Source: Eubacteriales Family XIII. Incertae Sedis bacterium
GTDB taxonomy: Bacteria > Bacillota > Clostridia > Peptostreptococcales > Anaerovoracaceae
Direction of reading: 5' to 3'
NCBI GenBank assembly: GCA_031283865.1
Contig: JAITAX010000029.1
Coordinates: 1 to 8,387 of the forward strand
DNA length: 8,387 bases
The position numbers were made by a program, and so were the translations under genes. Shown here piece by piece: positions 1 through 6,304 of the stretch (position 1 is the first letter of the stretch; each line of letters begins with the position of its first letter). The notes beneath the pieces are model-generated. The model was not told where the DNA came from, did no database searches, and saw only the letters and a program-made list of their open reading frames with translations.

Positions 1-1
1 T

Positions 2-250
2 ATCTGTTCATACGCCAGGGTCAATTTGGCCTATTTGGAGCGTCGCAGCTGCGAGGCGGAGAACATGCCCTTGCCGGATCTGATATTCTGTTGCAACAAC
101 ATCTTGAAGCTTTGCAATCCGGAGGAATTTGATTATCCGATTCTGAACAAGGAGCCGGCGGAGGCGCATATTCCGCTGCTGCATATCGAAATCGAGCAGC
201 AGATGGATTCGTCGGAGCAAATCCGCGCTCGCGGGACGCCGGCGTCATAA
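2..250 (+). pseudogene. 2-hydroxyacyl-CoA dehydratase subunit remnant (HgdB/FldB/HadB family), internally deleted, 5' end outside window
   Basis: The reading frame is open from the window edge to TAA at 248-250, giving 82 residues with no start in view. The first part carries family N-terminal motifs: CSYAR at the left edge, then PLPDLIFCCNNI. In intact 2-hydroxyacyl-CoA dehydratase subunits (about 370-430 residues) these lie near residues 80-130 and supply iron-sulfur cluster cysteines. The next residues, LKLCNPEEFDYP followed by IPLLHIEIEQQMDSSEQIR, match the family's C-terminal end (K-x-C-D/N-P-E-E-F/Y-D-Y-P ... IE-x-x-QQ ... Q-I-R-T-R). Roughly 180-200 residues are therefore missing at about position 100. 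The usual last ten residues (TR-x-x-AF-x-E-M-L) are replaced by a short unrelated tail. The joint preserves frame, and TTGCAA occurs at 91-96 and 112-117. Intact enzymes of this family remove water from (R)-2-hydroxyacyl-CoA in anaerobic amino-acid fermentation. A working mini-protein is possible but unlikely. Motif comparison is from memory. Confidence 0.72.
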
Positions 251-439
251 AATACCCCACTGTGCCTCGCTTTTGTAGTATAATATCCGCAGAGGTCATT
301 ATACTGAATTGAAGTGCGCCGCCGATTTTTCCTCGCCCGGTGCGCGCGGAAACGGCGATGCGCGGATTACGATGCGAAAGCTGCGCGTCGGCGTTCGACC
401 GGTACCGGAAAGATTGAAAAAAGGAAGGAGTATCGGATT
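251..439 (+). other. Leader/intergenic region before the TPP-enzyme gene
   Basis: This 189-base gap holds no supported gene. It contains the candidate -10 box, a GC-rich stretch, a 10-base perfect palindrome CCGGTACCGG at 399-408, and the ribosome-binding site AAGGAAGGAG at 421-430. I looked for a T-box antiterminator element, as often precedes branched-chain amino-acid genes, and did not see the conserved core. The frame of the following gene stays open back to about 314, but the composition there is arginine-rich and unlike the family, so I treat it as untranslated. Confidence 0.5.
279..284 (+). promoter_or_regulatory. Candidate -10 box (TATAAT) upstream of the TPP-enzyme gene
   Basis: A perfect TATAAT lies 155 bases before the ATG at 440, inside the gap that follows the dehydratase remnant. 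No good -35 hexamer sits 16-18 bases upstream: the stretch there is C-rich. A second, poorer TATACT is at 300-305. The gene may instead be read through from upstream. This is a weak call resting on one hexamer. Confidence 0.3.
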
Positions 440-2167
440 ATGCTTGTTGACGGAGGCCGGCTGTTTGCGCGGCAATTGAAGCGGGAGGGTGTGGAGCAGA
501 TCTTTACCGTCTGCGGCGGGCAGATCATGCCCGTTATCTACGGTTGCAGGGAGGAGGGGATCGCGGTTGTCGACGTGCGGCACGAAAACGCGGGCGTCTA
601 CGCGGCGGACGCCTACGCGCGCGCTTCGGGTAAGCCGGGCGTCATGCTTGCGACGGTGACGCCCGGCGTGATGCAGACCATGCAGGGACTTTTCGAAGCG
701 CGGGCCGCGGGTTCGCCCGTCTTGGTCATTTCGGCCTCCGTGGGTGTTGAGGATTTCGACACGGGCGCGGAGCAGGACATGGGTATGGATACGATTGCGA
801 TTTTGCGGAGCAACACGCTCTGGGCCGCGAAGATCTTTGAAACGGCGCGCATCCCGGAATATGTGGCAAAGGCTTTTCGGCAGATGCTCGGCGCCGCACC
901 GGGTCCCGTATATCTTGAAACGCCCGTGAACATCATGAAAGCCAAAATCGAGATGGCTGCGGCCTTGTTCCCCGAGAAATCCCGCAGCTTTGCGCAGGCT
1001 TTCGGCGATCCCGCGCTGATCGACGCGGCGGCGGATATGCTCATAGGGGCGGAGCGGCCCGTGCTTGCGGTCGGCGACGCCGCCGTGTTCACGGCGGAGG
1101 GCGGTCGCGCGGCAATCACGGCGCTCGCGGATCGGCTCGGGATGCCCGTGTACGCCGCAACGATGGCGCGCGGGCTTTTCGGCAGCGAAGACGACGCGCT
1201 GTTTCGGATCGGCGAGGGCGCGCTCCGCGAGGCCGACGTGATCATCACGCTGGCCGCGGCCATGAACTTCCGGCTGAACAACGGCAAGCCGCCGATGATC
1301 AACGAGAATGCCCGCTTCATTCAGATCCACCCGGACGTGCGGATGATCGGCTTCAATTGCCCGGCCGACATCGGCATCGTCGCGGGTGCGGGTGCGGCAG
1401 CGCGGCAACTGCTCGAAGCCGTCTGCGCAAAGGACGCGCACCGCCCGGGCGACGCGTGGGTCAAGCGGGCCGAGGGTCTGCACGCCGCCTATCGCGCCGA
1501 TTGGAGCGCGGGCTACGGCTTTCGGGACATCAAACCCATACATCCCGCGCGGCTCGCGGCTGAGGTCAGCCGGTTTCTGAACGAGGAAGCGCCCGACTGG
1601 TCCGTCGCGGCAGACGGCGGCGACGCGTATGAATGGATCCTGCGCACCGTGCGGGCGCGCGAACCCGGCCAACTCGTCGGCTACGCCGCAAACGGCACGA
1701 TAGGCACGGGCCAGGGCTTCGCCATGGGCCTGTGGTGCGCGCGCGGCAAGCCGGTGCTCGAGTACACGGGCGACGGCAGCATAGGCTTTTATCTCGGCGA
1801 ATTTGACACGATGGCCCGCTTCGGTATGCAGATTATCTGCGTCGTTTCCAACGACGCGCAGTGGGGCATGGTCAAGATGGCCGAAACCATGCGAAACGCC
1901 GACGAGGTGAAGAAAGGCTACATCGCGACGACGCTGGTCGAGAGGCGATACGAGAAGATCGCGGAGGCGCTGGGCGGCTACGGCGAATACGTAGAGGACC
2001 TCGAGGATGTGATTCCCGCCATAAGACGGGCTTACCGGTCAGGCAAGCCGTCGATCATCAACGTCAGGGTGGCCGACGGTTATCCCTGCCCTTTCACCGT
2101 GGAGTACGGCTGCGGCGGACGCCCTCTGACGAAAGAAGAAATCGCCGCCTACTACGCGAAAGGCTGA
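440..2167 (+). CDS. Thiamine-pyrophosphate-dependent enzyme, acetolactate synthase / 2-hydroxyacyl-CoA lyase superfamily
   Basis: This 575-residue protein has the full three-domain architecture. The N-terminal pyrimidine-binding domain (about 1-170) contains RHENAGVYAADAYARASGKPGV-type sequence with the catalytic Glu at residue 49. The central domain (about 190-335) ends in the LNNGKPP ... IQIHPD pattern seen in acetolactate synthase and oxalyl-/2-hydroxyacyl-CoA enzymes. The C-terminal pyrophosphate-binding domain carries GDGS at 444-447 and the metal-ligand Asn at 471 in VVSNDAQWGM. The ATG at 440 is chosen because AAGGAAGGAG ends 9 bases upstream and homology starts at once. The family makes or breaks C-C bonds next to a carbonyl through a TPP-bound acyl anion. 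No regulatory subunit gene follows, which argues against a housekeeping IlvB. The adjacent 2-hydroxyacyl-CoA dehydratase remnant makes a lyase acting on 2-hydroxyacyl-CoA or a 2-oxo acid plausible, but the substrate cannot be read from the sequence. Confidence 0.85.
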   Translation: MLVDGGRLFARQLKREGVEQIFTVCGGQIMPVIYGCREEGIAVVDVRHENAGVYAADAYARASGKPGVMLATVTPGVMQTMQGLFEARAAGSPVLVISASVGVEDFDTGAEQDMGMDTIAILRSNTLWAAKIFETARIPEYVAKAFRQMLGAAPGPVYLETPVNIMKAKIEMAAALFPEKSRSFAQAFGDPALIDAAADMLIGAERPVLAVGDAAVFTAEGGRAAITALADRLGMPVYAATMARGLFGSEDDALFRIGEGALREADVIITLAAAMNFRLNNGKPPMINENARFIQIHPDVRMIGFNCPADIGIVAGAGAAARQLLEAVCAKDAHRPGDAWVKRAEGLHAAYRADWSAGYGFRDIKPIHPARLAAEVSRFLNEEAPDWSVAADGGDAYEWILRTVRAREPGQLVGYAANGTIGTGQGFAMGLWCARGKPVLEYTGDGSIGFYLGEFDTMARFGMQIICVVSNDAQWGMVKMAETMRNADEVKKGYIATTLVERRYEKIAEALGGYGEYVEDLEDVIPAIRRAYRSGKPSIINVRVADGYPCPFTVEYGCGGRPLTKEEIAAYYAKG

Positions 2168-2284
2168 GGAGCGGATTACACAGGGGACGGTTGCCCACAT
2201 CATTTTGTTAAAATCAGACGCAAGCGCAATACAGGTCAGTGAAATTGCCTTGCGTTTCAGATTATCCCGACCTTGAACAGACGC
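2168..2284 (+). other. Spacer with hairpin and faint REP-like motif
   Basis: There is no gene here. At 2219-2230 and 2244-2254 an imperfect inverted repeat (CGCAAG-c-GCAAT pairing with ATTGC-CTTGCG) can form an 11-bp stem with one bulged base and a 13-base loop. It is not followed by a T-run. A small AT dyad (ATTTT-gtt-AAAAT) is at 2202-2214. The stretch ACACAGGGGACGGTTG at 2178-2193 resembles the half-site of REP-like repeats mobilised by RAYT transposases in some bacteria. Only one half is present, so this is suggestive only. Confidence 0.4.
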
Positions 2285-2334
2285 AGACTGCCTCCGAGCG
2301 ATTGAAGAAATCGCCGGGAGGCAGTCTTTTCTTT
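2285..2334 (+). terminator. Strong Rho-independent terminator after the TPP-enzyme gene
   Basis: AGACTGCCTCC (2285-2295) pairs perfectly with GGAGGCAGTCT (2317-2327). Inside it, GCGATT (2298-2303) pairs with AATCGC (2309-2314) around a 5-base loop. The stem runs straight into TTTTCTTT. It should isolate the metabolic unit from the pilus operon promoter that begins about 70 bases further on. Confidence 0.92.
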
Positions 2335-2403
2335 AAATGATTCTTCAAATTTTCCCTCTTGCAGGTGTATTTCTCAATATTTTAAAATTTTTCAAGAAAC
2401 CCC

Positions 2404-2431
2404 TTGACATTGTGGGATATGCTGGTATAAT
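2404..2431 (+). promoter_or_regulatory. Sigma-A promoter of the Tad-like operon
   Basis: A perfect TTGACA (2404-2409) and a perfect TATAAT (2426-2431) are separated by 16 bases, with TG at 2423-2424 giving an extended -10. The flanks are AT-rich, in contrast to the GC-rich genes. Transcription should start near 2438. No other convincing promoter is seen before the last gene of the operon, so this one probably drives everything from 2560 to 8247. Confidence 0.9.
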
Positions 2432-2437
2432 AAAAAA

Positions 2438-2559
2438 TAAATGGGAATATCCTGCGTCGAGTCCGCAGCAATCCGGCGGCGGCTCGGCGGGATTCGGCGA
2501 AAGCGCCGTCAAGGCGCGGTCGGACGGGCGCGATTCCCAGTCGGAAAGGAGGTGATGTT
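2438..2559 (+). ncRNA. Structured 5' leader of the Tad-like operon (candidate cis-regulatory RNA)
   Basis: Between the predicted transcription start and the first gene lies a GC-rich untranslated leader of about 120 bases. A closing stem TGGGAAT (2442-2448) / ATTCCCA (2533-2539) encloses several helices: CTGCG/CGCAG (2452-2456/2464-2468), AATCC/GGATT (2470-2474/2490-2494) and CGGCG/CGCCG (2495-2499/2504-2508). The last competes with GCGCC/GGCGC (2503-2507/2513-2517). The closing stem ends 5 bases before the ribosome-binding site, a layout typical of translation-controlling riboswitches. I compared it from memory with cyclic-di-GMP class I and other common riboswitch cores and found no match. 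The helices are hand-drawn, and chance pairing is easy in GC-rich sequence. Confidence 0.4.
2545..2556 (+). promoter_or_regulatory. Full-length Shine-Dalgarno deciding a TTG start
   Basis: AAAGGAGGTGAT matches 12 consecutive bases of the complement of the 16S 3' tail. GGAGG ends 7 bases before the TTG at 2560. An ATG at 2555-2557 hits a stop two codons later and cannot be the start, so the site supports initiation at TTG. Confidence 0.88.
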
Positions 2560-3219
2560 TTGAAACGATGGAGGTCGATCTTGGGCGTATTGCTGGCGCT
2601 GCTCTCCGTCGCGGGACTCGTGTTCTGGGAAACGACGGGGCGGAACAGGCTGCTTATGGATCGGGTGGTGGTCGCGAGCGCGGACATCCGCGCGGGTACT
2701 ACCCTGCGCGCGGATATGCTCACGACCGTTCTGATTCCGAAAGACGGCGTAATCGAAAAGGGCTTCCCCGCCGGGAGCGAGGGGGAGATCGTGGGCAAGC
2801 GGACGGCGTGGCCCGTTTCCGCGCGGCAGCAGTTGTCCGCAGAGGTGTTTGCGCTCGAGGAGGATTATCTGAAGAAAGGGGAATCTTTCTTCGTGATACC
2901 GCTCGCGTGGATCGCGATGCGCAGCAGCGCGCTGCGGCGCGGCGACACGGTGGAGATCGCGTCCGCGCTCGGCGAGGGCCGGAATTTCGGTCGCTACAAA
3001 CTCGCCTTTGTGAAAGACGCGGAGGACCTCGAGGTGCGCGACATGCCGCAGGGCGGCGAGTTGCTGCCCGAAACGCCGGATCGGAAAGCGCGCACGGATG
3101 CGAACGCGATAATCGATCACGTGGAAATCATTGCGACCAAGGCGGCCTACGAGGCGATAAGGGCCTTTGCCGAGAGCGCGGGCTTGCCCTCGCTGCTGTT
3201 GATTCAAAGGGAGGGGTGA
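2560..3219 (+). CDS. cpaB: Membrane-anchored SAF-domain protein, CpaB/RcpC-like Flp pilus assembly factor
   Basis: The protein has 219 residues. It starts with a basic N-terminus (KRWR) and one hydrophobic helix at about 7-23, followed by a SAF-type segment at about 35-98. The hallmark VVVASADIRAGTTLRADML pattern and a following IP motif are typical of CpaB/RcpC, as is the RRGDTVEI stretch at 127-133. CpaB-type proteins are conserved Tad pilus components. In double-membrane bacteria they associate with the secretin, but no secretin is seen here, so in this single-membrane setting it would be an anchored extracytoplasmic assembly or wall-interacting protein (inference). At 219 residues it is shorter than the usual 250-300. 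The TTG start is set by the strong ribosome-binding site. The gene is first in the operon, 2 bases before the next start. Confidence 0.8.
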   Translation: MKRWRSILGVLLALLSVAGLVFWETTGRNRLLMDRVVVASADIRAGTTLRADMLTTVLIPKDGVIEKGFPAGSEGEIVGKRTAWPVSARQQLSAEVFALEEDYLKKGESFFVIPLAWIAMRSSALRRGDTVEIASALGEGRNFGRYKLAFVKDAEDLEVRDMPQGGELLPETPDRKARTDANAIIDHVEIIATKAAYEAIRAFAESAGLPSLLLIQREG

Positions 3220-3221
3220 CA

Positions 3222-3998
3222 TTGAGCGAGCATTTCATATTTCACGGGATCGACAATAAGGTGGGTGTCACGATGGTCGCGCTGTCCGTGGCGGAGTCCG
3301 TCGCCGAGAGGCTGCCCGAGAAGCGGGTGCTGTTTCTGGCCCTGAACGGTCGCGAAAGCATGGACTACGTGCGCGAGGGCGCGGAGAGCATAGACGCGCT
3401 GAAGAGCAGACTTGAAAGCAGATTGCTCGGCGAAGATGAGCTGATCGCGCACTGCCTGCGCCTGAAAAACCTGTCCGTGCTCGGCGGCATCGCCAACGAG
3501 GAAGAGGAGCGCTACTACATGCCCGAGGCGAGCGCTTTTCTGTTGGACGTGGCCGGACGGGCCTTTGACATCATTGTCACGGACAGCGGCAGCCGCTTGG
3601 ACAACGGCCTTGCGTTCGGCGCGCTCTCCTACGACGCAAACCGCTTCCTCGTGTTGACCCAGCAGGAAACGGCGCTGGCGCGCTGGGAGAAGCGCAAGGG
3701 CCTGTATGAGCGGCTCGGCGTCATGCCGAAAGCCTATATCCTGAACAACTACATCGAAAAGGACATCTACCCCGCGGATTACGTGGCGCGCAGGTTCGCG
3801 GAGGATGGGCGGCGGTTTTACTGCGTGCGCTTCGTCCAAGGGGGGCGGCAGGCCGAGATTGAGCGCAAAAGTCTGTGGGCCGGCGCGGCGGACGGCTTTA
3901 CGGGCGACATCGCGGCCTTGGCGGGCGCGCTGACAGGCGGAGATGCGGGCGAATTTGCCCCGCGCAAAAGGAGAAGACCTTGGAAAAGTTTTATATAG
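3222..3998 (+). CDS. ParA/MinD-superfamily CpaE/TadZ-like protein with degenerate P-loop
   Basis: The protein has 258 residues. Its fold pattern is that of ParA-like NTPases used to localise Tad pili: an N-terminal strand-loop-helix at 5-28, a Walker B-like strand FDIIVTDSG at 115-123 with Asp121, and a later strand RFLVLTQQE followed by KAYILNNY at 170-177. The loop that should read KGGxGKTT reads DNKVGVTM (11-18). Both lysines are gone from their normal places, although a Lys appears at 13. Nucleotide binding may be lost or altered. The TTG at 3222 is preferred because AAAGGGAGG ends 7 bases upstream. A GTG at 3216, overlapping the previous stop, is too close to that site. The basic tail (RKRRR) is encoded over the start region of the next gene, which it overlaps by 19 bases. 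Role inferred: positioning or regulation of the machine. Confidence 0.7.
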   Translation: MSEHFIFHGIDNKVGVTMVALSVAESVAERLPEKRVLFLALNGRESMDYVREGAESIDALKSRLESRLLGEDELIAHCLRLKNLSVLGGIANEEEERYYMPEASAFLLDVAGRAFDIIVTDSGSRLDNGLAFGALSYDANRFLVLTQQETALARWEKRKGLYERLGVMPKAYILNNYIEKDIYPADYVARRFAEDGRRFYCVRFVQGGRQAEIERKSLWAGAADGFTGDIAALAGALTGGDAGEFAPRKRRRPWKSFI

Positions 3999-5341
3999 AA
4001 CGGTATCTGGCGGAGCAATCGCCGCGCGACCAAGCGGCCCTGAGCTTCGCGGACATCTGCGAAAAGATAGAGTCCGAGTTTCGGCGGGAATGGGAAGAGG
4101 AAAAGAACGACGCGCACAAGATACTCGCGATACAGAAGCGGGCCATCATCGGCTATGAAAAAGAGGTTTCCTACTTCAAAAACAAGATTTCCGGCCTGTT
4201 GCGCAGGTTCAAGGGTGAAAGAACCGCTTTTCCGAGTTGGTATCCCTCGTTGACGGACGCCGTCTATCACGAAAACTGGGGACTGGCCGGCATGGCGGAG
4301 TGGTTCGCGGGCGCGTTCTCGGAGAGCAGTTCCGCGAAGATCATAGGGGACCGCGTCTATTTTCTGGAGGACGGCGCGATGCGCCTGAAGCCGCAGCGGA
4401 TCGGCTTGGAGCGGCGGGAGCAGATGGTGCGCGCTTTCCTGCTGATGACGCCGGATGAGCGCCTCGACAAGGAATTTCATGAGGTCTACATGCTGGACGG
4501 GACGCGCGTGACGATATTTCGCGGCGGCATGACGAAGCTTGGGCAGGACGCGATCATATTCAGGCGCTACATCATCCCGCACTACAGCTTTGAGGAACAG
4601 GCCGCGCGCGGCTCCATACCGGCCGAAGCGGTGGAGTTCTTCAAGAATATGGTGCGCGTGGGCTACAACGTGGCTTTCTGCGGCCCTGTCCGCTCGGCAA
4701 AGACCACCTTTCTCTCCACGTGGCAGAGCTGTGAGGACAGCCGGCTCGAGGGCGTGATGGTGGAAACGGATCCCGAGATTCCGCTGCACAAGCTGATGCC
4801 GGAGGCTCCGATCATACAGTTGATCGCGGATCGGGAGAAGTTGCAGAACATCTCGAAGAACCTGCTGCGAAGCGATGCGGACTACTTCATTCTGGCGGAG
4901 GCGCGGGACGGCGTCGCGTTGGACACGGCAGTCCGCATGGCGCGCAAGGGTACGCGCCGCATGAAGCTCACCTTTCACACGCGCGACCCCTTGAGTTTCG
5001 CGCACGACGTCGCGGTGGAGATCGTGCGGACGATGGGCGGCGAGCTTGAGGAAACGGCGCGCAGGGTCGCGGGCGGCTTCGATTACGTGTTCCACTTCAT
5101 CCAGCTCAAGAACAGGGGACAGAAGAGGCTGCGCGGCATCTACGAGCTGGGGATTCACCCCGAGAGCCGCCGCGTCGTGATGACGGAGATCTGCGCCTAC
5201 ATCCACGCGGAGGATCGCTGGCGGTGGCGCTACAGCATCGGCGCGGACAAGCGGGCCGCAGGCGAGGAAGAGGACGCGGCGGCCTTTCGCCGCTTCGACG
5301 CGGCGCTGCACAGCTTGGCGGAGGGAGGCGGCGCGTCATGA
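3980..5341 (+). CDS. tadA: Type II/IV secretion ATPase, TadA/CpaF-like, Tad pilus motor
   Basis: The 453-residue cytoplasmic motor ATPase has an N-terminal region (about 1-100) that is charged and helical. Next comes the divergent TadA N-domain, with DGTRVTIFRGG at about 174-184 and an IIFRRY stretch, matching the family's D-G-x-R-V ... I-R-x-F pattern. Walker A is GPVRSAKTT at 235-243, with Ala240 where the family has Gly and Lys241 kept. The aspartate box is VETDPEIP. The Walker B/Glu region is YFILAEARDG with Glu307, and the His box is TFHTRDP with His333, corresponding to the usual T-x-H-A-N-S. ATP hydrolysis would power subunit assembly through the TadB/TadC platform. The TTG at 3980 is preceded by AAAAGGAG with 6 bases spacing. 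It overlaps the previous gene by 19 bases and the next by ATGA, implying coupled translation. Family membership is clear; the substrate is not known. Confidence 0.88.
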   Translation: MEKFYIERYLAEQSPRDQAALSFADICEKIESEFRREWEEEKNDAHKILAIQKRAIIGYEKEVSYFKNKISGLLRRFKGERTAFPSWYPSLTDAVYHENWGLAGMAEWFAGAFSESSSAKIIGDRVYFLEDGAMRLKPQRIGLERREQMVRAFLLMTPDERLDKEFHEVYMLDGTRVTIFRGGMTKLGQDAIIFRRYIIPHYSFEEQAARGSIPAEAVEFFKNMVRVGYNVAFCGPVRSAKTTFLSTWQSCEDSRLEGVMVETDPEIPLHKLMPEAPIIQLIADREKLQNISKNLLRSDADYFILAEARDGVALDTAVRMARKGTRRMKLTFHTRDPLSFAHDVAVEIVRTMGGELEETARRVAGGFDYVFHFIQLKNRGQKRLRGIYELGIHPESRRVVMTEICAYIHAEDRWRWRYSIGADKRAAGEEEDAAAFRRFDAALHSLAEGGGAS

Positions 5342-6285
5342 TACGCACGGAAAACATCGGCATACTGATCACGGGCGCTTTCTACGCGCTTTTCGCGGGC
5401 GGGCTGCTGCTCGCGCGTTTGCAGCAGTGCAAAACCCTGCTTCTGATCCTCAAGACGCGGCGCAGGCTCTACATAGGGCATCGCGTCGCGCGGGCGGGCG
5501 CTTTGGATGAACATATCGCTTCACTGCTGCACACTGTGTTCAAGCGGAAGTATTCGACGAACCTCTTCCGGATCGTGAGCGGGCTTATCTTCCTGTGTAT
5601 GCTCTTTGCGGGGCTGCAGAGTATGCGTCTGCCTGCGGCCGTGCTGTTCGCGCTCGCGGCCGGACTGACGCCCTATCTCCTGCTCAGGATACGGGCCGAA
5701 ACGATCAGGCGGCGCGGCAGTCAGGAGGGGGAACGTCTCGTGGCGGCCTTTCTGAACCGCTACAGGATAGAGAACTACAACATCTGTGAAACACTTGAAA
5801 AGTTGGTCGCGAACAATGCGGAGTTCCGCGTCTGCGGCAGGTATCTCTTCAAGCTGCTGCTCGCGATTCGCAACGCGGGAAACAACGAGAAACTGTACCG
5901 CGCCACGGAGGACTTCGCGCGCGCCGTCGACACGAACTGGAGCCGTATGCTGGCCTACAACATCAGGCTCGGCGCCGGGCAGGGCATGAACGTATCCCCC
6001 GGGATCGAGGACATCCTCGTGCAACTGCGCGACGCGCGGGCCGTCCAAGAGGAAACGAAGCGGCTGAACGCGGAGGCCTCGCGCATCATCACCTTTTTCG
6101 CGCCCTTTCTGTATTTCGGCTCAATCGCGCTCTCGGTGCGCATCCTCGGCCTGTCCTTTCCCGCCCTGCTGCGGAACCAGTTGGCTACGCCCGAGGGTTT
6201 CACGCTGTTGGTTTTGATCGCCATGCTTTTCGTCGTGAACGTGATCCTGATCGAACTCGTCACGCACCAAAAGATGGATTATTGA
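5338..6285 (+). CDS. tadB: TadB-like integral membrane platform protein (T2SSF family, divergent)
   Basis: The protein has 315 residues. Predicted membrane helices are at about 7-27, 78-95, 99-117, 250-270 and 288-308. A large cytoplasmic helical segment (about 118-248) lies between the third and fourth, which is the architecture of TadB/GspF-type platform proteins. The stretch from RAETIRRRGSQEGERLVAAF through ICETLEKL corresponds to the family's polar helical bundle entrance. Such proteins couple the ATPase to extraction of pilin subunits from the membrane. The ATG overlaps the tadA stop (ATGA), with GGGAGG 9 bases upstream. Assignment rests on position directly after the ATPase and on topology more than on strong motifs. 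Confidence 0.78.
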   Translation: MIRTENIGILITGAFYALFAGGLLLARLQQCKTLLLILKTRRRLYIGHRVARAGALDEHIASLLHTVFKRKYSTNLFRIVSGLIFLCMLFAGLQSMRLPAAVLFALAAGLTPYLLLRIRAETIRRRGSQEGERLVAAFLNRYRIENYNICETLEKLVANNAEFRVCGRYLFKLLLAIRNAGNNEKLYRATEDFARAVDTNWSRMLAYNIRLGAGQGMNVSPGIEDILVQLRDARAVQEETKRLNAEASRIITFFAPFLYFGSIALSVRILGLSFPALLRNQLATPEGFTLLVLIAMLFVVNVILIELVTHQKMDY

Positions 6286-6304
6286 GGGAGGGAAGTGAGG
6301 GTGC

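Noticed and set aside
314..439. N-terminal extension of the TPP enzyme from an upstream start
   Set aside because: The extra 42 residues are very basic and unlike the family, and the ATG at 440 has a strong ribosome-binding site and begins the domain directly.
2285..2334. CRISPR-like or other repeat content
   Set aside because: The dyad occurs once and has the exact form of an intrinsic terminator; no regularly spaced repeats are present anywhere in the window.
2337..2555. Open frame covering the promoter and leader
   Set aside because: It runs through a perfect promoter and GC-rich leader with no ribosome-binding site and no recognisable protein character.
2438..2559. Cyclic-di-GMP class I riboswitch in the operon leader
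   Set aside because: It was expected from the pilus context, but the conserved GCAAACC, GAAA-tetraloop and CCUAA-type core elements are not there in order.
2568..3221. N-terminal extension of the CpaE-like frame back across the cpaB-like gene
   Set aside because: It overlaps a well-supported SAF-domain gene in another frame, is Arg/Gly-rich, and the TTG at 3222 has its own ribosome-binding site.
3818..5311. A long open frame on the minus strand across the tadA gene, and a similar one at 299-1672 across the TPP-enzyme gene
   Set aside because: Both are Arg/His/Ala/Pro-rich with no family motifs, lie opposite genes with clear motifs and ribosome-binding sites, and are expected in GC-rich DNA.
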